Of a stretch of DNA of 5,355 nucleotides, positions 1 to 5,355 are shown one piece after another; positions within the stretch are counted from its first letter, which is position 1; each line of letters opens with the position of its first letter. The translations under genes and the position numbers were made by a program. The notes beneath the pieces were generated by a model. That model worked only from the letters and a program-made list of their open reading frames with translations. It made no database searches and had not been told where the DNA came from. Origin of the DNA: Flavobacteriales bacterium UBA7519 (GTDB taxonomy: Bacteria > Bacteroidota > Bacteroidia > Flavobacteriales > Weeksellaceae); NCBI GenBank assembly GCA_002476905.1, contig DLND01000124.1:1-5355 (forward strand), read 5' to 3'.

Positions 1-1613
1 ATCTACACGAAAGTGTACCTGTGGTGATCCACGTAACCGAAGTGACGCAGCCTCTGGGACATTCTACCTCAGGATCGCACGAACGATATAAGTCTGAAGA
101 TAGGCTAAGCTGGGAATCGGAATTTGACGGATTAATAAAATTCCGTGAGTGGATACTTGATTATAATATTGATATTGATGGCAAGGAAGAATTCCTGGCA
201 ACTTCGGAAGAATTAGATCTTATTGATTCCGAGGCTAAACAATTAGTGAAAGCTGGTCAGAAAAAAGCTTGGGAAGCTTACCAAAAGACAATTTCGGATT
301 TGGCTTTGGAAGTTTTGCCTTTGGTAGAAGCACTTGCTAAGAATAATTCAGAAATTAACAATTTGATTGAAAATTTCCGCAAAATTATTTCGAAAAGCAA
401 GAGAGATATCTTCCATTTGGTAAGGAAAACGTTTTTAGTGACCAGAGATTCTCATTCGCCTGAGAAAGCTGCGCTTACATCTAAATATCAAGATATTAAA
501 AGATTAGAAAAAGATAATTATTCTTCACATCTTTATTCCGAATCGGAATGGAAAGCGACCAATATTAAGGAAATTAAACCTGTATTTTCTGAAGCTTCCA
601 AAGAGGTGGATGGTAGAGTAGTTATAAGAAATAATTTTGATAAGATATTTGAGAAATATCCTCAGGCATTGGTGTTTGGTGAAGATGCAGGAAATATCGG
701 TGATGTAAATCAAGGCTTGGAAGGACTACAAGAAAAGTATGGTGATGTGAGAATTGCTGATACAGGAATTCGTGAAGCAACTATTCTTGGTCAAGGAATT
801 GGAATGGCAATGAGAGGACTAAGACCAATTGCCGAAATCCAGTATTTAGACTATATTTTATACTGCCTCCAAGGCATGAGTGACGATCTTGCCACGGTTC
901 AATACAGAACAAAAGGCGGACAAAAAGCGCCGGTAATTATCAGAACAAGAGGTCACAGACTGGAAGGTGTTTGGCATTCTGGTTCGCCAATGGCGGGAAT
1001 TCTGAACCTTTCTAAAGGTATCAATATTCTTGTTCCAAGAAGTTTGACAAAAGCGGCCGGATTCTATAACACGATGCTTCAAAGTGATGAGCCGGCGGTG
1101 ATTGTAGAATGTTTGAATGGTTATAGACTGAAGGAAAAACAACCCGATAATCTAGGAGAATTTACTGTTCCTGTTGGGAAAATCGAAATCACCAAAGAAG
1201 GTTCGGAGGTAACTTTGGTAACTTATGGTTCTACGTGGAGAATTGTTTCCGAGGCAGCCAATGAGTTAGAAAAATTAGGAATTTCAACAGAAGTTATCGA
1301 TATTCAGTCATTAATTCCTTTTGACTTGTCTGCCGAAATAGCTCAAAGTGTTAAAAAGACAAACAGATTGGTGGTTATAGATGAAGATGTGGAGGGCGGA
1401 ACATCGGCTTTTATACTTCAGCAGGTTTTGGAGAAGCAAAAAGCGTTCAGATATCTGGATTCTGATCCGCTGACCATTTCCGCAGAAAACCACAGACCGG
1501 CTTATGCAAGCGATGGTGATTATTTTAGCAAGCCATCAGCAGATGATATTGTAGAAAAAGTATACCAACTTTTTAATGAACTAAATCCTGAAAAATATCC
1601 GCCTATTTACTAA
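1..1613 (+). CDS. Fused alpha/beta E1 subunit of a 2-oxoacid dehydrogenase complex (5'-truncated by window edge)
   Basis: This is the C-terminal part of a thiamine-diphosphate-dependent E1, the enzyme that decarboxylates a 2-oxoacid and passes the acyl group to the lipoyl E2. The frame is open from base 3 with no stop, so the GTG at 21 is internal and the true start lies upstream; the GDG-type cofactor site of the alpha half is missing from the window. Numbering from the GTG codon, residues 9-25 hold the E1-alpha loop motif QPLGHSTSGSHERYKS. A helical linker runs to about 190. The beta half follows, with the FGEDAG motif (Glu221), a REATILGQGIGMA segment at 251-263, and the VWHS motif (His319) where beta subunits carry a conserved active-site His. 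The transketolase C-terminal domain spans about 385-515. In most bacteria alpha and beta are separate proteins; the fused form is common in Flavobacteriia. Substrate (branched-chain 2-oxoacid or pyruvate) cannot be decided here. A strong terminator follows the stop codon. Confidence 0.93.
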   Translation, partial: LHESVPVVIHVTEVTQPLGHSTSGSHERYKSEDRLSWESEFDGLIKFREWILDYNIDIDGKEEFLATSEELDLIDSEAKQLVKAGQKKAWEAYQKTISDLALEVLPLVEALAKNNSEINNLIENFRKIISKSKRDIFHLVRKTFLVTRDSHSPEKAALTSKYQDIKRLEKDNYSSHLYSESEWKATNIKEIKPVFSEASKEVDGRVVIRNNFDKIFEKYPQALVFGEDAGNIGDVNQGLEGLQEKYGDVRIADTGIREATILGQGIGMAMRGLRPIAEIQYLDYILYCLQGMSDDLATVQYRTKGGQKAPVIIRTRGHRLEGVWHSGSPMAGILNLSKGINILVPRSLTKAAGFYNTMLQSDEPAVIVECLNGYRLKEKQPDNLGEFTVPVGKIEITKEGSEVTLVTYGSTWRIVSEAANELEKLGISTEVIDIQSLIPFDLSAEIAQSVKKTNRLVVIDEDVEGGTSAFILQQVLEKQKAFRYLDSDPLTISAENHRPAYASDGDYFSKPSADDIVEKVYQLFNELNPEKYPPIY

Positions 1614-1620
1614 TCACAGT

Positions 1621-1875
1621 TTAAAATAAACCAAAAAGACCTTTTGAAGATTCTATTTTCAAAAGGTTATTTTTTTGTAAATCATTTACAAAATTTTGTT
1701 CATTGTCAAAACGGATTTCTAAACCCTCAAAAGTAGATTTGCGTTTGGAATAACCAGTCATAAAATCTTGATTATTTGTCCATTGCTGAAGATCATTTTT
1801 TCTCATCCAGCTAACAAATTCGTGGTTTGAAGTAGTCCGTATACTTCTATTTCTTCTGATTAATGTATACTTCAT
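1621..1875 (-). CDS. Small hypothetical protein, 84 aa, convergent with the E1 gene
   Basis: I do not recognise a named family with certainty. The product is a small soluble protein with no signal peptide or membrane segment. It starts MKYTLIRRNRSIRTTSN, carries three Trp/Phe-containing segments (FVSWMRKND, QQWTNNQDFM, NFVNDLQKNN) and is rich in Arg, Lys and Asn. This balanced composition and the lack of a competing frame argue for a real gene. The ATG at 1875 is the only good start; no Shine-Dalgarno is visible, as is usual in this phylum. The 3' end is odd: the residues LLKIESSKGLFGLF are encoded by the terminator hairpin of the opposing E1 gene, and the stop at 1623-1621 lies beyond the hairpin. 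No convincing promoter was found on this strand upstream of 1875. Confidence 0.68.
   Translation of the reverse strand: MKYTLIRRNRSIRTTSNHEFVSWMRKNDLQQWTNNQDFMTGYSKRKSTFEGLEIRFDNEQNFVNDLQKNNLLKIESSKGLFGLF
1639..1676 (+). terminator. Rho-independent terminator of the E1 gene, possibly bidirectional
   Basis: A perfect 10-bp stem (ACCTTTTGAA at 1639-1648 with TTCAAAAGGT at 1658-1667) closes a 9-nt loop and is followed by seven T at 1670-1676. It begins 26 nt after the E1 stop codon. Read on the minus strand the hairpin is followed by CTTTTTGG, a weaker T-tract, so it may also act on the convergent small gene. It overlaps the last codons of that gene. Confidence 0.85.
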
Positions 1876-1885
1876 TGAGGATTAG

Positions 1886-1920
1886 TTTGATGTAAAATTA
1901 ATAATTATTATTTATATTTG
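1886..1920 (+). promoter_or_regulatory. Candidate Bacteroidota sigma-A promoter
   Basis: TATATTTG at 1913-1920 matches the phylum's -7 consensus TAnnTTTG exactly. A TTTG at 1886-1889 could be the -33 element, but the 23-nt spacer is at the long end of what is accepted. Transcription would run toward the sigma gene from about 1927. The region is so AT-rich that a chance match is possible. Confidence 0.35.
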
Positions 1921-1947
1921 ATATATTAATTTTTTTTATTAATCCTT

Positions 1948-1961
1948 TAAACAATTGTTTA
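1948..1961. repeat. 14-bp perfect palindrome, possible operator
   Basis: TAAACAATTGTTTA reads the same on both strands. Its half-site AATTGTTT (1953-1960) occurs again at 1983-1990, exactly 30 bp away, about three helical turns. This is compatible with a dimeric regulator binding on one face of the helix, although the A/T-rich background weakens the case. Confidence 0.35.
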
Positions 1962-2085
1962 TAGTTTTTTCTAAATCATCCAAATTGTTTTACTTATATT
2001 ATAAATAGACATTTTGATTTAGAGTATAATTTATTAATTGTCCTTTGAAAATACAAGAATGTCATAAATGTCAAGCGGTTCGATC

Positions 2086-2118
2086 AAAAACTTTGGAAGC
2101 TAACTATCAAAGTTTTTT
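2086..2118. terminator. Symmetric hairpin, probable bidirectional terminator
   Basis: AAAAACTTTG (2086-2095) and CAAAGTTTTT (2108-2117) form a perfect 10-bp stem around a 12-nt loop. The A-tract and T-tract are part of the stem, so either strand ends in a U-run. It lies upstream of the ECF-like promoter candidate, where it would shield the sigma operon from read-through, or end a short + strand transcript started near 1927. Confidence 0.55.
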
Positions 2119-2138
2119 CATAATTTTTCAAAATAATT

Positions 2139-2163
2139 CCAACCTTTTTTAAACAAATGCATC
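2139..2163 (+). promoter_or_regulatory. Candidate ECF-type (autoregulatory) promoter of the sigma operon
   Basis: CCAACCTTTTTT (2139-2150) contains the AAC core and T-run typical of ECF -35 elements. CATC (2160-2163) resembles the CGTC-type -10 element. AAC and CATC are separated by exactly 16 nt, the usual ECF spacing. Transcription would start near 2170, giving a leader of about 15 nt before the ATG at 2185. No good TAnnTTTG match occurs closer to the gene, which fits self-activation by the sigma factor. Confidence 0.42.
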
Positions 2164-2184
2164 TTTCCTTATAAAAGCCATTCA

Positions 2185-2673
2185 ATGGAAAACGACTTAT
2201 ACATTAGATGCAAAAACAAAGACCGAAATGCGCAGCGGGAGCTTTATGAGCAATACGCAGGTCGGTTTTTTGTGACTTGCAAACGCTATCTGAAAAATGA
2301 TGAAGACGCCGAAGAAATATTGGCAGATTCTTTTTACCAGATTTTCACCAAACTTCATCAGCTCAATAATCATCTGGTTTTTGAAGCGTGGGCAAGGAAA
2401 ATTGTCGTCAACCAATGCTTGCAGAAACTTCGCAAAAAGCAGCCTTTTTCTATTTCTATCGAAGAGCAATTTGTGGATTTGCCAGATTCTGAACCAGAAA
2501 AGAGCATTTTGCATCTGCTCAATTTTTTGCCAGAAGGTTGCAGAACGATTTTCAACTTATTTGTAATGGAAGGTTATCCTCACAGAGAAATTGCGGAAAT
2601 GCTTTCTATTTCTGAAGGAACGTCCAAATCTCAAGTCAGTTTTGCCCGCAAAAAATTGCAGGAATTGGTATAA
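2185..2673 (+). CDS. ECF-family RNA polymerase sigma factor (sigma-70 family, RpoE-like)
   Basis: The 162-aa product has the two-domain layout and length of an ECF sigma factor. Residues about 18-62 match region 2.1-2.2, with the core-binding segment KNDEDAEEILADSFYQIF at 37-54. Region 2.3-2.4, which melts and reads the -10 element, follows with FEAWARKIVVNQCLQKLRKK at 66-85. After a short acidic linker, region 4 spans about 105-160, with the helix-turn-helix YPHREIAEMLSISEGTSKSQ at 131-150 that reads the -35 element. Regions 1 and 3 are absent, as in all ECF factors. It acts in the cytoplasm by directing RNA polymerase to a special promoter set. The ATG at 2185 gives a full-length region 2; no Shine-Dalgarno is present. 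The next gene begins 31 nt downstream on the same strand and encodes a membrane protein with anti-sigma layout, so the pair is probably an operon. Target genes cannot be read from this window. Confidence 0.93.
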   Translation: MENDLYIRCKNKDRNAQRELYEQYAGRFFVTCKRYLKNDEDAEEILADSFYQIFTKLHQLNNHLVFEAWARKIVVNQCLQKLRKKQPFSISIEEQFVDLPDSEPEKSILHLLNFLPEGCRTIFNLFVMEGYPHREIAEMLSISEGTSKSQVSFARKKLQELV

Positions 2674-2704
2674 CTGTAAACCGTTAATTCTTAAAGTTTA
2701 AAAA

Positions 2705-5263
2705 ATGGAAAATCAAGATATCGATAAAATGTTTAACGACGCTGGAAAATCAGCGGAAGAAAACCCAAAGTTTCCAGCCTTCGAGAAAGTGTGGGAAAAA
2801 GTAGAAGAAAAACTCGACAAGAAAGAAAATAAAAAACGAATCATTCCGATTTGGCTGCCTTACGGAATTGCGGCAGGATTGGCATTTACATTTGGTGTTT
2901 TATATTTAATGAATGATAATAAAGTTAAAATTGAACCTCAAATTACTTCAAAAGATTACGGAAAACCAATTAATCCAACTCAAATAGAAACTCCGAAAAA
3001 AGTTGAAGAAATCAATAAAACTTTTGAAGAGAATTTGGTTAAAAATGCCATTAAACCTGCTGAAGGAAAAGATATAATTGCTTATCACGAAGTTGAACCT
3101 AAGAAAGATGAATTCGATGATTTATACAAGGAATTAAGAGAAAAATATAAAACGGATGATATTTCTATCAAAAAATATGAAAATGGAAAAATTATAGCTT
3201 CTGTGAATAATCAATCCGATTTTAATATTACAAACAAAAGATTTCAAGGAGTTGAATTAGAAAGAAAAAGTAATGACGCTATTTATTCTCAGAAAAAATC
3301 AGAATCTACATCTGATGAAAAATACATAAATCGTGTTGATAAAGGAAAAACCATAATTGCAAAATCCGAATTGCCTCCACCAGCGATTCCAAAACGTTTG
3401 GAAACAACAGGTGGACTTGTCACTAATGAAGTTTTTGAATCTACATATGCCCCACCGCCACCGCCGATTTCTACTGGAAAATCTTCCACTGTTGCAAAAG
3501 TTTCTGCATTGTATGCTGCAGAAAAAGCTAGAGAAATTTCTGAGTCCACCAATAAAAAAATGCTGGCGTTAGGCGCTGGAAAATCATCATTAGAAGGGAA
3601 GGTCGCAGGTCTGAAAATGTCAGGTGGAGAAGCTGCAGGCGCTTCCAGTAAAATTATGCTGCGTGGAGCCGCTTCTGTTGATTCATCAAAAAAACCTTTG
3701 TACATTTTAGACGGAAAAGTGTCTTCTCTAGAATATATAAAGTCCATAAATCCAAAAATTATTGAATCTGTAAATGTTCTTAAAAAAGACGCAGGTACAA
3801 GTCTTTACGGAGCTCAAGCCGCAAATGGAGTCGTTGTTATCAAAACAAAAAATCTGTCAAGGAAGGAATTAAGAAAATTAAATCGCGAGTATAAACTCGA
3901 AAATAAAAATAAAACTAAAGAAGAAAGTTTTCTTCCAGATGCAGGAAAACTAACCGCAGGCGAAGTCAATGATTTTTCCAAATGGGATTATTGGCAAGAT
4001 ATTGCGGTTCCAATTCTTGATCAATACAAAAAAACGTGGAAATTTTTCCCAAATAGAAGGGTTTCTGTACAATTGACCAATTTTGATAACAATCCAGTTA
4101 TTGGTAAGAAATTAAAATTAATTGATGATAAAAAAGAAATCATTTGGGAAAGCGTAACTGATAATCGTGGAAATGCAGAGTTATGGATTTCTTCATTAAT
4201 AGACCAGAAAACAAACTCGCAACAATATTCGATTATTGATGAAGAGGGAAATATTTTATCAAATAATGCAAAAGAATTCCGGAATGGACAAAATTTGATT
4301 AAAGTCAAGGAAAACTGTATCAAGAAAAGAGCTTTAGACTTGGTTTTTGTTGTGGATGCAACTGGTTCTATGGGCGATGAAATCAATTATTTGAAATCTG
4401 AATTGTTGGATGTTTTGAAAAAAGTAGAATCCAACTTAACTCAAACCAACGTGAGATATGGTTCTGTTTTTTATAGAGATAAGGGCGACGAGTATGTAAC
4501 TAAGAAATTTGATTTTTCTAATGATGCAGAAAATTTGATTAATTTCATTAAGAAACAAAATGCCAGCGGAGGTGGAGATAAACCGGAAGCAGTGGTAGAA
4601 GCGGTGGAATCTTCAGTTGATGAACTAAGCTGGAGTAACGGAAATACCACCAAGATAATGTTCTTACTGTTGGATGCACCACCACATTTATCCGATGAAA
4701 ACATTGAAAGGCTACATCAAAAAATTAAAATGGCATCTAAAAAAGGAATCACCATCATCCCGATTGCAGCCAGCGATACCGATAAACAAACGGAATATCT
4801 GATGCGTACTTTTGCATTGCTTACGAACGGAACTTATACTTTTCTGACGAATGACAGCGGAATCGGAAATAAGCACATTGAACCAACAGCAAGCGAATAT
4901 GAAGTAGAAAAACTCAATGATTTGTTACTAAGATTAATTCTTCAAAGGTCAAGTATTCCAGATTGTAAAAAAGGTGTTACCAAAGAATATATTAACAAAA
5001 AATTGGAAGTGGAAAGTTTGGACAAAAAAGATTTTGCTACCAAAATCTATCCTAATCCAACAAAAGGAATTTTCAAAATTGATATAAAACGTGATGCTGA
5101 AGAGTTTATTTTGTATGATTATACTGGAAAGATTTTAATCAAGAAAAATAACTTGGTAAAAGGACTGCATGATTTTGATATTTCGAGTTATCCTCAAAGT
5201 ATTTATTTGGTAAAGTTGAAGTATGGAACAGAATCAGAAACGTTTAAAATCATTAAAAACTAA
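2705..5263 (+). CDS. Multidomain membrane protein: putative anti-sigma head, TM, TonB plug, VWA domain and T9SS sorting tail
   Basis: An 852-aa protein, probably the membrane partner of the upstream sigma factor. Residues 1-45 form a short charged head (FPAFEKVWEKVEEKLDKK), like other Bacteroidota anti-sigma proteins. Residues 46-69 are a single transmembrane helix preceded by KKENKKR, which predicts N-in topology. Residues 70-285 form a low-complexity linker with Pro-rich patches (ELPPPAIPKR at 222-231, APPPPPIS at 249-256). Residues about 286-383 match a SusC-type TonB plug: LEGKVAGL, IMLRGAAS, PLYILDG, INPKIIESVNVLKKDAG, SLYGAQAANGVVVIKTK. Residues about 448-520 look like a beta-sandwich (carboxypeptidase-regulatory-like, TDNRGNAELWI). 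The VWA domain spans about 543-745, with metal-site motifs DATGSMG (551-557), GGGDKPEA (622-629) and LDAPPH (656-661), between the only two cysteines, C538 and C754. Residues 775-852 are a T9SS type A tail (IYPNPTKGIFKI at 781-792). The ATG follows TTTAAAA with no Shine-Dalgarno. The anti-sigma role is inferred from position and layout. Confidence 0.9.
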   Translation: MENQDIDKMFNDAGKSAEENPKFPAFEKVWEKVEEKLDKKENKKRIIPIWLPYGIAAGLAFTFGVLYLMNDNKVKIEPQITSKDYGKPINPTQIETPKKVEEINKTFEENLVKNAIKPAEGKDIIAYHEVEPKKDEFDDLYKELREKYKTDDISIKKYENGKIIASVNNQSDFNITNKRFQGVELERKSNDAIYSQKKSESTSDEKYINRVDKGKTIIAKSELPPPAIPKRLETTGGLVTNEVFESTYAPPPPPISTGKSSTVAKVSALYAAEKAREISESTNKKMLALGAGKSSLEGKVAGLKMSGGEAAGASSKIMLRGAASVDSSKKPLYILDGKVSSLEYIKSINPKIIESVNVLKKDAGTSLYGAQAANGVVVIKTKNLSRKELRKLNREYKLENKNKTKEESFLPDAGKLTAGEVNDFSKWDYWQDIAVPILDQYKKTWKFFPNRRVSVQLTNFDNNPVIGKKLKLIDDKKEIIWESVTDNRGNAELWISSLIDQKTNSQQYSIIDEEGNILSNNAKEFRNGQNLIKVKENCIKKRALDLVFVVDATGSMGDEINYLKSELLDVLKKVESNLTQTNVRYGSVFYRDKGDEYVTKKFDFSNDAENLINFIKKQNASGGGDKPEAVVEAVESSVDELSWSNGNTTKIMFLLLDAPPHLSDENIERLHQKIKMASKKGITIIPIAASDTDKQTEYLMRTFALLTNGTYTFLTNDSGIGNKHIEPTASEYEVEKLNDLLLRLILQRSSIPDCKKGVTKEYINKKLEVESLDKKDFATKIYPNPTKGIFKIDIKRDAEEFILYDYTGKILIKKNNLVKGLHDFDISSYPQSIYLVKLKYGTESETFKIIKN

Positions 5264-5268
5264 ATATT

Positions 5269-5292
5269 AAGCAACTGATAAAGTTGCTTTTT
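5269..5292 (+). terminator. Rho-independent terminator of the sigma operon
   Basis: An 8-bp stem (AAGCAACT at 5269-5276 with AGTTGCTT at 5282-5289) closes a 5-nt GATAA loop and runs into a T-tract ending at 5292. It starts 6 nt after the stop codon of the 852-aa protein and should end the two-gene transcript. Confidence 0.8.
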
Positions 5293-5320
5293 GTCATATT
5301 ATGCTTTCAATAATTTTCCG

Positions 5321-5328
5321 TAAATTCG
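5321..5328 (+). promoter_or_regulatory. Candidate -7 promoter element for a downstream gene
   Basis: TAAATTCG differs at one base from the Bacteroidota -7 consensus TAnnTTTG and sits in the GTAAATTYGC context often seen in flavobacterial promoters. The nearest upstream TTG (5291-5293) is 27 nt away, further than usual, so the -33 element is unsupported. It lies 19 nt before the ATG at 5348, between the operon terminator and that ATG. Confidence 0.35.
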
Positions 5329-5347
5329 CTAAAATTTTTTAATTACA

Positions 5348-5355
5348 ATGAACTA
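5348..5355 (+). CDS. Possible start of a further gene, cut off by the window edge
   Basis: An ATG at 5348-5350 follows AATTACA and is followed by AAC and an incomplete codon TA, so only Met-Asn can be read. Its place behind a terminator and a promoter-like element makes it a plausible gene start. Nothing can be said about function, and the third codon could still prove to be a stop. Confidence 0.35.

Larger units (their letters stand above)
1876..2184. other. AT-rich divergent intergenic region
   Basis: These 309 bases separate the minus-strand small gene from the sigma factor gene and hold no credible ORF. They are extremely A/T-rich. Contents from left to right are a sigma-A-like promoter match (1886-1920), a 14-bp palindrome (1948-1961), a repeat of its half-site 30 bp away (1983-1990), a 10-bp hairpin (2086-2118) and an ECF-like promoter candidate (2139-2163). 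No tRNA or recognised riboswitch was seen. Confidence 0.7.

Noticed and set aside
21..23. GTG at 21 as the start of the E1 gene
   Set aside because: The frame is open to the window edge and the conserved E1-alpha motif follows immediately, so the protein must continue upstream.
858..1142. 94-codon minus-strand open frame inside the E1 gene
   Set aside because: It is antisense to the conserved E1-beta core and its translation shows no coherent domain.
1893..1900. TAATTTTA on the minus strand as a promoter for the 84-aa gene
   Set aside because: It has one mismatch to TAnnTTTG and no TTG lies at a usable distance upstream on that strand.
1924..1943. ATTAAT inverted repeat around a T-run
   Set aside because: It is low-complexity A/T sequence of the kind expected by chance in this intergenic region.
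2075..2086. GCGGTTCGATC resembling a tRNA T-loop or an attachment-site remnant
   Set aside because: The bases after the loop (AAAAA) cannot pair with the preceding stem, the C61-equivalent is A, and no acceptor or anticodon arm is present.
2297..2566. Alternative + strand frame overlapping the sigma factor gene
   Set aside because: It overlaps the sigma factor in another frame, while the sigma frame carries all region 2 and region 4 motifs.
3289..3747. 152-codon minus-strand open frame inside the 852-aa protein gene
   Set aside because: It lies fully antisense to a well-supported coding region with clear plug motifs; its Pro/Ala/Ser-rich composition is what the reverse complement of that region would give.

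Overview
The window looks like a chromosomal segment from a low-GC Bacteroidota, most likely class Flavobacteriia (Chryseobacterium-like). Four things point there: a fused alpha/beta 2-oxoacid dehydrogenase E1, a SusC-type TonB plug signature, a C-terminal type IX secretion (T9SS) type A sorting domain, and start codons preceded by A/T-rich sequence with no Shine-Dalgarno motif. The organism is inferred from these traits, not from a database match.

Layout. Positions 1-1613 (+) hold the 3' part of a fused alpha/beta thiamine-diphosphate-dependent E1 gene whose 5' end lies outside the window. It ends at a strong hairpin-plus-T-tract terminator (1639-1676). A small convergent gene of unknown function (84 aa, minus strand, 1621-1875) has its last codons inside that terminator. 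Positions 1876-2184 are a very AT-rich intergenic region holding a 14-bp palindrome, a repeated half-site, a sigma-A-type promoter match and a 10-bp stem hairpin. Just before the next gene is a candidate ECF-type promoter (AAC-N16-CATC). Positions 2185-2673 (+) encode an ECF sigma factor. Thirty-one bases later, 2705-5263 (+) encodes an 852-aa multidomain membrane protein, followed by a terminator (5269-5292). A candidate promoter and possible start codon of another + gene sit at the right edge.

The sigma factor and the 852-aa protein form an apparent two-gene operon and are the most interesting part. By position and N-terminal architecture the large protein should be the anti-sigma factor: a short charged cytoplasmic head, then one N-in transmembrane helix. 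Its extracytoplasmic part is unusual. In order it has a long flexible linker with proline-rich patches, an isolated SusC-like TonB plug without a barrel, a beta-sandwich-like segment, a von Willebrand A (VWA) domain with DxTxS, GGGDxPEA and DAPPH motifs framed by the protein's only two cysteines, and a T9SS sorting tail. This suggests an envelope-sensing switch that merges parts normally split between a TonB-dependent transducer and its anti-sigma factor. It also raises a topology paradox, because T9SS cargo normally carries a cleavable signal peptide. The signalling role is inferred; the domain signatures are read directly from the sequence.
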